From Arthrobacter sp. QXT-31 (GTDB lineage: Bacteria; Actinomycetota; Actinomycetes; Actinomycetales; Micrococcaceae), in the NCBI RefSeq assembly GCF_001969265.1, contig NZ_CP019304.1, positions 1,736,001-1,800,000 on the forward strand: a stretch of DNA of 64,000 bases, in the 5' to 3' direction. This document shows, one piece after another, positions 43,921 to 53,527 of this stretch. The notes under the pieces were generated by a model, which worked only from the letters and a program-made list of their open reading frames with translations, was not told where the DNA came from and searched no databases. A program made the position numbers and the translations under genes. Position 1 is the stretch's first letter, and each line of letters opens with the position of its first letter.

Positions 43921-44862
43921 AGCCGGCGGCCCGGGCTCCGTGCCGGGCCCGGTATCAGCAGGAGGCCGGGGATCGTGCCGGACCGGGGCTCCGGCGGCGA
44001 AGGCCCGTACCTTGGCGTCGTTCCAGATGTGCGCAGGCACGGCGCCGCCGAGGAGCCGCCGCACGAGCCGGGGATCGTCGTCGAACGGCTCGTCGCTGCC
44101 GGCCATGATCATGTTGCCGTAGCGGCGCCCCTTCAGCATGGCCGGATCCGCGATGATGATGGTGTGTTCGAACGCGGCCGCGATGGTGGCCGCATCCTCC
44201 CGCGCATTCTTCAGGTCCGGGCCGTCCCCCGAATTCACCACGTACATCCCGCCGGGGGCGAGCACCCTCCGGACATGCCCGTTGAACTCGGCCGTGGTCA
44301 GCGGAAAAGGCGTCACGGCGCCGGCGAACACATCGCGGATGATGAAGTCGCGGGTGTCCGGGGTCAGGGTTTCCGTCACGGCGCGGGCTTCCCCGACGCG
44401 CAGCCGCAGCAGCGGGGCCTTGGGCAGGTCGAACCAGCCCCGGACGTATTCGGCAAGCTTCCCGTCCAGTTCCACCACCACCTGCCGGGCGTCCGGATAG
44501 GCGGCATGGAAGTAGCGGGCCAGTGAACAGGCTCCGCCGCCCAGGTGCAGGCCCCGCAGCCTGGGCTTGGTTTCAGGAGCCCAGCGGGATTCGATGAGGG
44601 CGGAGATCCAGCGCATGTACTCGAAGTCCAGGAACAGCGGATCGGCAAGGTCGATGTGCGAACTCATCACGCCGTTGATGCGCAGGAGCCAGCCTGTGGA
44701 GTTGTCCTGGTCCGCGATGAGCTCGCAGTCGCCGGTGTCGATGTAGTACACGCCCTCAACCGGGCCGTCTGCGCGCGCTCCACCGGGAGCCTCCAGCACA
44801 GCGGAGGGCGCCGCGCCCTTCCTGGAACCGGACCTGCTGCCTGACTTGGTGCGCCGTGCCAT
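43906..44862 (-). CDS. spermidine-synthase-like SAM-fold protein
   Basis: A 318-residue protein with a basic Ser-rich N-terminus (RRTKSGSRSGSRKGA) and a SAM/decarboxy-SAM Rossmann core (RGLHLGGGACSLARYFHAAY, then VVELDGKLAEYVRGWF and DFIIRDVFAGAVTPF). This is the spermidine synthase-like family common in actinobacteria; true spermidine synthase activity is uncertain because key aspartates are not all evident. The Pro-rich tail overlaps the LysR gene end. Confidence 0.82.
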   Translation of the reverse strand: MARRTKSGSRSGSRKGAAPSAVLEAPGGARADGPVEGVYYIDTGDCELIADQDNSTGWLLRINGVMSSHIDLADPLFLDFEYMRWISALIESRWAPETKPRLRGLHLGGGACSLARYFHAAYPDARQVVVELDGKLAEYVRGWFDLPKAPLLRLRVGEARAVTETLTPDTRDFIIRDVFAGAVTPFPLTTAEFNGHVRRVLAPGGMYVVNSGDGPDLKNAREDAATIAAAFEHTIIIADPAMLKGRRYGNMIMAGSDEPFDDDPRLVRRLLGGAVPAHIWNDAKVRAFAAGAPVRHDPRPPADTGPGTEPGPPASFSG

Positions 44863-44928
44863 CAGTTCTCCGCCGCTTCCGTCATGCCTTTAAGCCTAGT
44901 TGACCGCAGACTGCCGGACGCCCGGGTG

Positions 44929-46530
44929 CTAGGCCTCCGGCACGGGCGCACCCTGGCCGTTGCGGATGCGCTGGACCATGGCCGTGGTGGAGCGCTCGGC
45001 GACGTAGTCGAGGATGGTGACTGTGCCGCCGTAGGCCTCCACCGCTTCGGTTTCGGCCAGCATCTCCGGCGTGTAGTCCCCGCCCTTGGCGTAGATTTCC
45101 GGGCGCAGCTGCTCGATCAGGGGAATCGGCGTCGCGGTATCGAAAACCGTGACGTAGTCCACGCAGCTCAGGGCGGCGATCACGGCGGCCCGGTCTGCCA
45201 CGCTGTTGATGGGACGGTCCGGCCCCTTGAGCTTTCGTACTGAGTCGTCACTGTTGAGTGCCACCACCAGGATGTCACCCAGCTGTTTGGCCTGGTTCAG
45301 GTACCGGGTGTGCCCCCGGTGCAGCACATCGAAGCAGCCGTTGGTCAGCACCACGCGCTGGCCGTCGCTGCGGTGCGCGCGGATGTGGCGTTCCAGTTCA
45401 TCGGCGGCCAGCGCGGTGTCCGCGAAGCTTTCCAGGTAGCGGCCCAGTTCGTCCGTGCCGCAGACCGATGTCCCCGGAAGGTGGACCACCACGTCCGCGG
45501 CAGCCTGCGCCAGGTCCAGGCTGGCCGTCAGCGGCAGCGACGCGGCCCGCGCGAGGGTCAGGGCCGCCACGAACGTATCGCCCGCGCCTGAGGCCTGCTT
45601 CTCGGTGGCGGGCCGCGCCCAGGTCCGGTGCGGGTTTCCGGCGGACGGAATCAGGACGGTCCCGTCCCGGTCCAGTGTGACCACGACGGCGCGTGCACCG
45701 GTAGCCTGCAGCAGCTCGCTGCTGTGCTGGGTCACCACTGCCGCACGTTCGGGTCCGTTGCCGAGCCGGAGGTCCAGCATCCTGGCCGCCTCCTGCGCGT
45801 TGGGGGTGACCAGGTCCGGCGCCAGCGCTGCCCACGGGCGCGGATCGTGGGCGTCCACCACCACCAGGGTGTCCTCCCCGCGCCGGGCCAGGGTTTCAAT
45901 GAGCCGGTTCCGGACCGGCTCCGCAAGGACGCCCGTTCCGTAGTCACAGATCACCACCGCGTTCTGCTGTCCGACGGCGGCCGGAACGGCCGCCTCGAAC
46001 GCCGCCAGGGCGTCGGCCGGGACAGTTGCCGCGGAGTCGTCGAAGCGCAGCAGGACCTGGCCGCCGCTGCTGATCCGGATCTTTGTGGTGGTGACCATGT
46101 CCGGGTGCTCGGCCAGCAGCGCCGTGTCCACACCGGCCGCGTCCAGTTGGCGCCTGAGCTCCGTGCCGGCGTCGTCCGTTCCGACGATTCCGGCCACGCT
46201 GACGCGGGCCCCCAGGGCAGCCAGGTTCATGGCGGTATTGGCCGCACCGCCGGGGGCAAAGTCCCGCCGGGCGATGTCCACCACGGGAGCCGGAGCCTCA
46301 CGGCACATCCTGTCGATGGTTCCGCTCCACCAGCCGTCGAGCATGAAGTCGCCCACAACCGTGATGGCCGGAGCCTCCTCCGCCAGCCTGCGGGGAAGCC
46401 AGGCTGCCAGGCCGCGCTGTTCTGAAAGCACTGGTTCTGGGAGCACTGGCTCTGACAGCACCGGTTCAGAATGCGTTGTGGTGCTGTCGTCCCCGGCGGC
46501 TCCCCCGGTGCCGGGTGCCGTGGCGGTCAT
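44929..46530 (-). CDS. HldE-like bifunctional heptose kinase/nucleotidyltransferase (copy 1)
   Basis: A 533-residue fusion. The N-terminal PfkB/ribokinase domain (about 45-360) has DFAPGGAANTAMNLAALGAR and the anion-hole motif ASGAGDTF; the C-terminal nucleotidyltransferase (about 395-533) has TNGCFDVLHRGHTRYL with HxGH at 404-407. HldE phosphorylates D-glycero-D-manno-heptose 7-phosphate at C1 and then activates it with ATP. The first 40 residues are an added tail with a threefold SEPVL repeat, encoded by 15-base units. The ATG at 46530 overlaps the aldehyde dehydrogenase stop by 4 bases. Confidence 0.88.
   Translation of the reverse strand: MTATAPGTGGAAGDDSTTTHSEPVLSEPVLPEPVLSEQRGLAAWLPRRLAEEAPAITVVGDFMLDGWWSGTIDRMCREAPAPVVDIARRDFAPGGAANTAMNLAALGARVSVAGIVGTDDAGTELRRQLDAAGVDTALLAEHPDMVTTTKIRISSGGQVLLRFDDSAATVPADALAAFEAAVPAAVGQQNAVVICDYGTGVLAEPVRNRLIETLARRGEDTLVVVDAHDPRPWAALAPDLVTPNAQEAARMLDLRLGNGPERAAVVTQHSSELLQATGARAVVVTLDRDGTVLIPSAGNPHRTWARPATEKQASGAGDTFVAALTLARAASLPLTASLDLAQAAADVVVHLPGTSVCGTDELGRYLESFADTALAADELERHIRAHRSDGQRVVLTNGCFDVLHRGHTRYLNQAKQLGDILVVALNSDDSVRKLKGPDRPINSVADRAAVIAALSCVDYVTVFDTATPIPLIEQLRPEIYAKGGDYTPEMLAETEAVEAYGGTVTILDYVAERSTTAMVQRIRNGQGAPVPEA
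46421..46465 (-). repeat. three 15-bp tandem units in the HldE-like N-terminus
   Basis: Units TCTGAAAGCACTGGT, TCTGGGAGCACTGGC and TCTGACAGCACCGGT (46421-46465) encode the SEPVL-type repeats. They lie near the 5' end of the gene, outside the kinase domain. Confidence 0.85.
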
Positions 46531-47966
46531 GATGCTGCCCCGGCTTGCACGGCACCGGCTGAAGAGCCCGCTGCCGGCGGGGGTGGCGCAATGTGCACCA
46601 CCTTGACCCGGGTGAATTCGTCCAGGAGCTCGGGTCCGTAGCCGAAGCCGTGCCCGCTCTCCCCGCGGGGCTGGGCAGAGCCGCCGGGCGCACCGCCAAA
46701 TACCTCGTTGACCTTGATGGTCCCCGCCGGCAGTGCAGCGACGGCCTGCTGGGCGTGGGCGATGCTGCCGGTCAGGACGGTGGCAGCCAGTCCGTAGCGG
46801 CCGGCGGCGGCGAGGGCGAGCCCCTCCTCGAAGCTGTCCACCACGCGCACCGGGGCCACCGGGCCGAACGTTTCCTCGGCCATGACGTCCATGGTGTCGG
46901 TGCATTCCACGAGGACTGTGGCCGGGTAGAAGGCGCCCGGCCCGTCCGGAACGGAACCGCCCTCCACGGCCCGCGCCCCAAGGCCCAGCGCCTCGGCCAC
47001 GTGCCGCTGGACGGCGTCCCGCATCCGCGTGTCCACCAGCGGCGCGAGCCGGTTTCCGCTGTTCCGCTCCCGGGCCTGCCCCGCGAGGGCCTGGCAGAAC
47101 TGTTCGGCAATGGACCGGTGGACGTAGATCCGCTCCACCGACGTGCAGATCTGTCCGCTGTTGCTGAAGGCCCCGATCGCCGCCTGCTCCGCTGCCCAGG
47201 CCGGATCCACATCCGCATCCACCAGCAGCGGATCGTTGCCCCCGTTCTCCCTGATGACATAGGCGCCTGTCAGCACCGCGGCCCGCGCAATCCGTTCCCC
47301 CGTCTCGCTGGATCCGACGTGGGCGAACATATCAACGTCGGGCTGCTGGGTGAGGAGGGTCCCGACGTCGGCGCCTCCGGTCAGCGTGACCAGCACGTTG
47401 GGCGGAAACACCGGTGCCAGCGCCTCCCCCAGGCGCTTGCCCACATGGGGGCAGCGCTCACTCGGCTTGTGGATCGCGGTGTTTCCGGTGACCAGGGCAG
47501 CGCCGATGAGTCCGCACGCCACTGCCACAGGATCGTTCCATGGCGTCAGCAGGACGGCCATGCCGCGGGGCTCGGCAATGGTGTAGTCGGCTGCCAGCGG
47601 GTTTCCGCGAAGGCTGTGTCCCCGGTGCAGGGGGCCAAGTTCTGCGTACTGCTCCAGCGTGGATACGCCTGCCGCTATGCCGGCAAGAGCCTCTTCCACC
47701 GGGCGCCCGGTCTCCTGCGCGTTCAGCTCCGCCAGCTCCGCAGAGGCAGCATCGAGGGCCGCAGCCGCGGCGCGCAGCAACTTTCCCCGCTCTGCCGGTG
47801 GTGTGGCTGCCCAGCCCGGCTGGGCGGCACGGGCAGCCGCCACGGCTGCCGTCACATCCTCGGGCCCTGCCACGGAAAGGCTGCCGACCATTTCACCGGT
47901 TCTGGGATTCAGGATGGTGAGCACGTCTTCCGCATGGGCCAGGTCGTTGGCGATCGTCGATTGCAT
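46527..47966 (-). CDS. aldehyde dehydrogenase family protein
   Basis: A 479-residue NAD(P)-dependent aldehyde dehydrogenase. The catalytic Cys lies in NSGQICTSVERIYVHR, the general-base Glu in YVIRENGGNDPLLV, and the cofactor loop in HVGSSETGERIA. I chose the ATG at 47966, preceded by GAGGAG. It is the first gene of a two-gene unit with HldE-like copy 1 (4-base overlap), linking it to sugar metabolism by context; its aldehyde is unknown. The C-terminal tail is Ala/Pro-rich. Confidence 0.93.
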   Translation of the reverse strand: MQSTIANDLAHAEDVLTILNPRTGEMVGSLSVAGPEDVTAAVAAARAAQPGWAATPPAERGKLLRAAAAALDAASAELAELNAQETGRPVEEALAGIAAGVSTLEQYAELGPLHRGHSLRGNPLAADYTIAEPRGMAVLLTPWNDPVAVACGLIGAALVTGNTAIHKPSERCPHVGKRLGEALAPVFPPNVLVTLTGGADVGTLLTQQPDVDMFAHVGSSETGERIARAAVLTGAYVIRENGGNDPLLVDADVDPAWAAEQAAIGAFSNSGQICTSVERIYVHRSIAEQFCQALAGQARERNSGNRLAPLVDTRMRDAVQRHVAEALGLGARAVEGGSVPDGPGAFYPATVLVECTDTMDVMAEETFGPVAPVRVVDSFEEGLALAAAGRYGLAATVLTGSIAHAQQAVAALPAGTIKVNEVFGGAPGGSAQPRGESGHGFGYGPELLDEFTRVKVVHIAPPPPAAGSSAGAVQAGAAS

Positions 47967-48172
47967 GTGGCTCCTCACTGTGGATTTGGCCTGTGCCTTT
48001 CGGGGTGGTCGTTTCACCCCTCTCTGAGGTGATCCGTACCCGGGCGCCGGCGGGTTTACACGCGCCGGCAGCAGGAGTTTTCAGAGCTGGCAATACACCG
48101 CCGATGCACCGTATGGTGGGCCCACTGGACCCGTCCCGACCTGAACTGTCCGGAGCCGAGAGGGCTGACACC

Positions 48173-49378
48173 ATGGAACTTTTCAACGCCGACTTCGGCG
48201 GAGCACGCATCACTGGCCAAGGAATCGGCCCGGTCCTGGAGCCCTTCAGCGGCGTATCGCGGATAGCCGTGCTCCGGGGCGGCGGCCTGGGCGACCTGAT
48301 GTTCGCCCTGCCCGCCGTTGCTGCCCTGAAGGCCGCCTATCCCGGTGCCACCGTCACCCTGCTGGGCACGCCGGTCCATGCGGAGCTGCTGTCGCAGACG
48401 GCGGGGCCGGTGGATGAGACGGTGATCCTGCCGTTTTCCGAGGGTGTCCGCCCGGGGCCGGAGGACGACGGCGAGCTCGAACGGTTCTTCGCCGACATGA
48501 GCACCAGGAACTTTGACCTGGCCGTCCAGCTGCACGGCGGCGGACGGTACTCAAACCCCTTCCTGCTCCGCCTCGGCGCCCGGCACACCGTGGGCACTAG
48601 GACCCCGGACGCGGTTCCGCTGGAACGGACCGTGCCCTATCTGTACTACCAGCACGAGCCGCTCCGTGCCCTCGAGGTGGCAGGATTTGCCGGTGCACCC
48701 CCGCTTGGGCTGGAGGCAAGGCTTGAGCCGCTGCCGGAGTTCAGGCAGCAGCTCGCGCAGGACCTGGCCGTGGAGAGCGGCGCATCCGGGAACGGGCGTG
48801 TGGTGGTGATCCATCCGGGTGCGACTGATCCGCGTCGCCGCTGGCCTGCCGAACGTTTCGCCGCGGTGGCCCGCAGGGCCGCCGACGACGGCTTCCAGGT
48901 TTATGTGGTGGGCGACCGCAGCGAAAAGGAACTGGCGGAAACGGTGGTGGAGCTCGCCGTCGAACACGCCCCTGACGGCCGCCCGGCCGTCGAGCCGAAT
49001 GCGGGCCGGCCCGCCGTGGAATCACTGGCCGGCAAACTCAGCCTGGGCGAGCTCGCGGCACTGCTGGCGGGCAGCAGCGTGGTGGTGGCGAATGACAGCG
49101 GACCGCGCCACCTGGCCCAGGCCCTGGGCACACCGACGGTGGGCGTCTACTGGGTGGGCAATGCCATCAACGCCGCACCGCTGGGCCGCAGCCTGCACCG
49201 GATCCATCTCGGCTGGGCCACCCGCTGCGAGGTGTGCGGCGTTGACATGACGCAGGTGGGGTGGACGGCCCCACGGTGTCCCCATGACGAGTCCACCGTG
49301 AAGGCCGTCGAACCCTCAGAGGTTTACGAGGATGTCCTGCAACTCACGGCCACGAGCCCTCTTCTTCATGGCAGATAA
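48173..49378 (+). CDS. glycosyltransferase family 9 protein (copy 1)
   Basis: A 401-residue GT9 protein, the family of ADP-heptose:LPS heptosyltransferases. It has a GT-B layout: N-terminal domain starting IAVLRGGGLGDLMFALPAVA, and a C-terminal donor domain with VVVIHPGATDPRRRWPAERF and VVANDSGPRHLAQALGTPTV. GAGAGGG precedes the ATG at 48173. It is divergent from the ALDH/HldE unit. Its 3' end overlaps the convergent SDR by 35 bases. The acceptor must be other than LPS lipid A if this is a Gram-positive (inference). Confidence 0.92.
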   Translation: MELFNADFGGARITGQGIGPVLEPFSGVSRIAVLRGGGLGDLMFALPAVAALKAAYPGATVTLLGTPVHAELLSQTAGPVDETVILPFSEGVRPGPEDDGELERFFADMSTRNFDLAVQLHGGGRYSNPFLLRLGARHTVGTRTPDAVPLERTVPYLYYQHEPLRALEVAGFAGAPPLGLEARLEPLPEFRQQLAQDLAVESGASGNGRVVVIHPGATDPRRRWPAERFAAVARRAADDGFQVYVVGDRSEKELAETVVELAVEHAPDGRPAVEPNAGRPAVESLAGKLSLGELAALLAGSSVVVANDSGPRHLAQALGTPTVGVYWVGNAINAAPLGRSLHRIHLGWATRCEVCGVDMTQVGWTAPRCPHDESTVKAVEPSEVYEDVLQLTATSPLLHGR

Positions 49379-50045
49379 GCATTTCACGGACTTCGCAGCC
49401 CGTGGGCTGCGACAGTGCGAACAGGATCGCCTGGGCCACGTTGCCGGGGTCGTTCAGGCGTGAGTCGTCCTGCGGTTTGTACTGCTCGGCACGGTCATCA
49501 AAGAAGCGCGTCTTCATGCCGCCGGGGATCATGGTGGTCACGCCGATTTCGCCGCCCGTCTCGGCCGCCAGCGAGTGGCTGAAGCCCACGACACCGAACT
49601 TGGATGCGCAGTAGGCGGTGGCCTCCGGCAGTGCACGCTTGCCCAGCGTGGACGCGATGGTGACCACCCGTCCACGGGACGCCTTCAGGTAGGGAAGGGC
49701 TGCCCGAACGACGGACACCGTGCCCATCAGGTTAACGCCGATGACACGTTCCCACTCCTCCGCGGCCACGTCCTCCAGCTTGCCGCAGCGGTCGATGCCG
49801 GCCGCGGTGACCACCGCGTCCAGCCCGTCGAGGGTTTCCGCCGCCTGCTTCACTGCCTCGGTCACCGCAATCCGGTCCGAGACGTCCACTTCAAACGCCT
49901 TCGCCGCGGAGACGTTCCGGATGTCCCGGTCGAGGACCACCGGGGTTCCGCCGGCTTTCAGTACGGCATCAACGACGGCGGCCCCCAGCCCGGAGGCACC
50001 GCCCGTTACCAGGACCCGGCCGGGCCGGAAAGTCGATTCAGTCAT
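49344..50045 (-). CDS. short-chain dehydrogenase/reductase in the heptose locus
   Basis: A 233-residue classical SDR with GGASGLGAAV, AAGID in place of NNAG, and YCASKFG (YxxxK). I chose the ATG at 50045 for GAAAGGAAAA upstream. It is the last gene of a seven-gene minus-strand run (56284 to 49344) with HldE-like copy 2, GmhA and glycosyltransferases, so it may act on a sugar or nucleotide sugar; no epimerase-type HldD is present and this is not one by motif. Confidence 0.88.
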   Translation of the reverse strand: MTESTFRPGRVLVTGGASGLGAAVVDAVLKAGGTPVVLDRDIRNVSAAKAFEVDVSDRIAVTEAVKQAAETLDGLDAVVTAAGIDRCGKLEDVAAEEWERVIGVNLMGTVSVVRAALPYLKASRGRVVTIASTLGKRALPEATAYCASKFGVVGFSHSLAAETGGEIGVTTMIPGGMKTRFFDDRAEQYKPQDDSRLNDPGNVAQAILFALSQPTGCEVREMLICHEEEGSWP

Positions 50046-50121
50046 GGTTTTCCTTTCGCTTGGGACAAATTTCAAGTTTTCGACGGCGGTTCAGCCGGTC
50101 TTCGCCGGCTGAAGCGCCGGT

Positions 50122-51483
50122 TCAGCTGACCTTCGCCAGGGCGTCCGCGAGGATTGACGTGGACCGTGCCTGGTGGAAGGGCACGGTGACACAGCGGCCG
50201 CCCCAGCTTTCGACCAGGCCGGCCTCGGGCAGGTCCGACGCGCGGTAGTCGCCGCCCTTCACCCAGACGTCGGGCCGCAGGGTTTCCAGGCAGGCCTCCG
50301 GGGTGTCCTCCCCGAAGACCAGGACGGCATCGACACATTCCAGTGCCAACAGCAGTTCCGCCCGGTCCTGCTGGCTGACGATGGGCCGCTGCTCGCCCTT
50401 GATCCGGCGCACCGACTCGTCCGAGTTCAGGCATACGATGAGGCAGTCGCCAAGGTCCCTGGCGGCCGCCAGTGTTCGGGCGTGGCCGGCGTGCAGCAGG
50501 TCGAAGCAGCCCCCGGTGGCCACGACGGTTCCGCCGTTGGCGCGCACCCGCCGGGCTAGATCCAGGGCGTCTTCCTCGCGGCTGTGGTGCCAGACCGGCC
50601 GGTGACGGTCCGGCAGGGCGGAAACCCCGCCGGCGCCGAGGAAGGCGGCCGCTTCGCTGATCGCGAGTTCCGCGGCGTCGCCCAGGCTGCGGCCCTCCGC
50701 CAGGTGGACGGCGAGGCTGGCCGCGAGCCGGTCGCCGGCACCGCAGGGATCGGTGACCTCGGTGCGGGGGGCCGGGATGGTCACGGGCGGGGTATGGCGC
50801 TGGGTCAGCAGGCCGCCCTGGTCCCCCATCGTGACGAGAACCGCCTGGCTTTGCCAGTTGTCGAGCAGTGTTTTTCCGACGGCGGCAATCGCCGCAGGCG
50901 TGGCGGTCCCGGAATCCGCGGCCTTGGCGGCTTCGGACAGATTGGGCGTCACCACCGCGACGCCCGGCACCGGTACGGCGCCGGACGGGTGCGGATCCCA
51001 TACGATCGGAATGTCGCCGGCGCGGGCCCCGAGCAGCTCCCGGATCTCCGGGTTCGCAGCAACGCCCCGTCCGTAGTCGGCCACGATGATCACATCGGCC
51101 TGGCTCAGGGCCCTGAGCATGCCCGCGGTGGCCGCCGGCACCTCCGGCCGCTCGCACCCTTCGTCCACCCGCACCACCGGCTGGCGGCCCGCCCGGACCC
51201 GGGTCTTCACAGGCGTTCTGGTGCCGGAGGGCCCGGAAACCACCCGCACGCCGGCGAGCGCGCCTTCCAGCGCCAGGGAGGCGTCGTCGTCGGAAAGCAC
51301 CGTCACCAGGGTGACGCCGTGGCCGTCCTGGGCCAGCATCCGGGCCACGAGTCCTGCGCCCCCGGCGCGGCGGCGGACGTCCGAGACGTCCACCACCGGG
51401 ACCGGCGCGTCGGGGGACAGCCGGGTTGCTTCCCCGGAGAGGTCCACGTCCAGCAAAACGTCGCCCACCACTGTGATCCTCAC
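50122..51483 (-). CDS. HldE-like bifunctional kinase/nucleotidyltransferase (copy 2)
   Basis: A 453-residue fusion of a PfkB kinase (about 1-285; VRRRAGGAGLVARMLAQDGH, TDPCGAGDRLAASLA) and a nucleotidyltransferase (about 320-453; GGCFDLLHAGHARTLAA, HxGH at 331-334, and DVWVKGGDYRA). It parallels copy 1 but is shorter, without the N-terminal repeat tail. The kinase motif GAGDR replaces GAGDT. GTG start overlaps the GmhA stop by 4 bases. The two copies may serve different heptoses or nucleotides. Confidence 0.88.
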   Translation of the reverse strand: MRITVVGDVLLDVDLSGEATRLSPDAPVPVVDVSDVRRRAGGAGLVARMLAQDGHGVTLVTVLSDDDASLALEGALAGVRVVSGPSGTRTPVKTRVRAGRQPVVRVDEGCERPEVPAATAGMLRALSQADVIIVADYGRGVAANPEIRELLGARAGDIPIVWDPHPSGAVPVPGVAVVTPNLSEAAKAADSGTATPAAIAAVGKTLLDNWQSQAVLVTMGDQGGLLTQRHTPPVTIPAPRTEVTDPCGAGDRLAASLAVHLAEGRSLGDAAELAISEAAAFLGAGGVSALPDRHRPVWHHSREEDALDLARRVRANGGTVVATGGCFDLLHAGHARTLAAARDLGDCLIVCLNSDESVRRIKGEQRPIVSQQDRAELLLALECVDAVLVFGEDTPEACLETLRPDVWVKGGDYRASDLPEAGLVESWGGRCVTVPFHQARSTSILADALAKVS

Positions 51484-52277
51484 GCGCGATCACGCTCCGG
51501 CCCGGGAACGCCCTGGCCCCTGCGGGCCACCTCGGCTTCGAAGGCGCGGCAGATGGCGTGCAGTGCTATCAGGTGCCCTTCCTGCGCGTTGGCCGAGACG
51601 GCATCAATGGCCACCACCTCATCGCAGCAGGAGGCCAGCGGGTTTGGCGCCGGCCCCGTCAGTGCCCATGTGGTGATGTTCAGCCTGGCCGCCACCTCGG
51701 CTGCCCGGAGCAGGTTGGGGCTCTGGCCGCTGGTGGACAGCAGCACGAGGATGTCCCCGGACCGTCCGTGCGCACGGACCTGCCGGGCAAACAGCTCCGC
51801 ATAGCCGTAGTCATTGGCGATGGCCGTGACGGCCGAACTTTCCGCATGCAGGGAGATCGCGGAGAAGGGCATCCGCTCGCCGTCGAACCTGCCCACGAGT
51901 TCCGCGGTCAGGTGCTGCGCCTCGGCCGCGGATCCACCGTTCCCGGCGGCCAGCAGCTTCTGCCCGCTGAGCAGGCGCTGGGCCAGCTCCACGCCCCAGG
52001 CTGTCAGCGTCTCGGCCTGGTTTTCCAGGGACCGCAGTGCGGGAAGGACGTTCTCCAGGTGCGTCCGCACTGCTTCCCTCGAACCGGCCTCCTCTTTCAA
52101 GCCAGCGCCTTTTAAGCCAGCGCCGGCATCCTGCCCGGCCGTGTCCGGGGACGGGGCCCTGTCTTGAGAGGTCAGAGCGTCCGGAGCGGGCAGCTGGTCG
52201 GGAGAGGAAAGGCCGGCCGGAGTGCCAACCCGGTGCATGGCAGGAAGCTCAGCCTCCCGCAGGGATTCCGGAGTCAC
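51480..52277 (-). CDS. GmhA-like SIS-domain phosphoheptose isomerase
   Basis: A 265-residue protein. The C-terminal 185 residues are a SIS domain of the GmhA type (AAGNGGSAAEAQHLTAELVG, then ILVLLSTSGQSPNLLRAAEV); GmhA turns sedoheptulose 7-phosphate into D-glycero-D-manno-heptose 7-phosphate. The first 80 residues are an added Pro/Ser-rich tail with a small GAGLK repeat. GTG start is chosen because GGAAGGAG lies just upstream and it overlaps the glycosyltransferase stop by 4 bases. Confidence 0.9.
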   Translation of the reverse strand: MTPESLREAELPAMHRVGTPAGLSSPDQLPAPDALTSQDRAPSPDTAGQDAGAGLKGAGLKEEAGSREAVRTHLENVLPALRSLENQAETLTAWGVELAQRLLSGQKLLAAGNGGSAAEAQHLTAELVGRFDGERMPFSAISLHAESSAVTAIANDYGYAELFARQVRAHGRSGDILVLLSTSGQSPNLLRAAEVAARLNITTWALTGPAPNPLASCCDEVVAIDAVSANAQEGHLIALHAICRAFEAEVARRGQGVPGPERDRA

Positions 52278-53527
52278 AGTGCCGCTCCTTCCATCGGTTC
52301 GAGGGTGCCGGTCGCCGCGGTGCCTGCGATCGCCAGCTGGTAGGCCTTTTCGGTTTCGGCGGCCACTCTGTTCCACGAGTAGCGCGTCTTCGCCCTCCGC
52401 TCACCGGCGCGGCCGAGCTTCGCCCGAAGCTCCGGACTGGCCAGCAGGGTGACGAGGGCTTCGGCGATGGCTTCGGGGTCCTTGGGCGGCACATGCAGCC
52501 CGGTTCCCTGGTGCACCACGGTGTCCGTCAGGCCGCCCACTGCAGCGGCGACCACCGGAACACCGCAGGCCATGGCCTCCAGCGGAACGATGCCGAAGGG
52601 CTCGTACCAGGGCGTGCAGACCACGGCATCAGCGCTTCGGAACATGCTTGGCATGGCCTCTCTGGCCACTTGTCCCCGGAGCTCCACATGGTCCGCCACA
52701 CCGAGCTCCCGGGCAAGCTCCAGCAGCCTGCGCGCTTCCGGGTCCTGCCCTCCGGCATCCGCTCCGCCGCCCACGATGAGCAGCTCGACGTCGGTGAACC
52801 CCGCTTCCAGCAGGTACGGCAGGGCCCGGATCACGAGGTCCACGCCCTTGCGCGGGACCAGCCGCCCCACGGAAAGGATCCGGTGGGAGCGGGAAGGGGT
52901 GTCGGCCGGGCCGTCACTGGAGAAGACGTCCAGGTCCACCCCGCAGGGAGCAATGGAAACCCGGCGGGTGTCTATCCCCATCGCCCTCAGCTCGAACACT
53001 TCGTCGGAGCAGGTGGCCACGATGCGGTCAGCCGACCTGCCGACGGACGGCTCGAGGAAGCGCCGTTCAGCGGGGCTGGTGTCAGCGGCGCCCTGGTGGC
53101 GGCGCTTGACGGTGCCCAGCGCATGGAAAGTCTGTACTACCGGGACCCGGAAACCGCCCGGCTCACGGCGTGCGGCATCGAGCGCCGCCACACCGGACAT
53201 CCAGAAGTGGCCGTGCACCACGTGCGGCGGCGAGTCGCCCCAGTCCTGGACTACACCGTCCGCCAGTGCACCCATGAAGGGGAGCAGCTCGTCCTTGGGC
53301 ACATGCTCGGCCGGCCCGGCGTCCACGTGCACCACCTCGAGCCGGGGATGCACCCGCACCCTTTGCGGCAGCTCGGGCGCGTCACGCCTCGTGTAGACCG
53401 TGACGCGGTGGCCCCGCCGGGCCAGTGCCGACGACAGGGCGGCAACATGGACATTCTGGCCGCCCGCATCCACTCCGCCGAGCGCTGCCAATGGACTGGC
53501 GTGTTCCGAAATCATTGAGATCTTCAA
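52274..53527 (-). CDS. glycosyltransferase family 4 protein
   Basis: A 417-residue GT-B enzyme. The N-terminal domain holds GGVDAGGQNVHVAALSSAL and VVHGHFWMSG; the C-terminal GT4 domain holds SVGRLVPRKGVDLVIRAL and the donor motif EPFGIVPLEAMACGVPV. The most likely start is TTG at 53527, overlapping the upstream TGA (TTGA), with GAAGGG before it; an ATG at 53515 is possible. Part of the heptose/glycan operon. Confidence 0.92.
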   Translation of the reverse strand: MKISMISEHASPLAALGGVDAGGQNVHVAALSSALARRGHRVTVYTRRDAPELPQRVRVHPRLEVVHVDAGPAEHVPKDELLPFMGALADGVVQDWGDSPPHVVHGHFWMSGVAALDAARREPGGFRVPVVQTFHALGTVKRRHQGAADTSPAERRFLEPSVGRSADRIVATCSDEVFELRAMGIDTRRVSIAPCGVDLDVFSSDGPADTPSRSHRILSVGRLVPRKGVDLVIRALPYLLEAGFTDVELLIVGGGADAGGQDPEARRLLELARELGVADHVELRGQVAREAMPSMFRSADAVVCTPWYEPFGIVPLEAMACGVPVVAAAVGGLTDTVVHQGTGLHVPPKDPEAIAEALVTLLASPELRAKLGRAGERRAKTRYSWNRVAAETEKAYQLAIAGTAATGTLEPMEGAAL

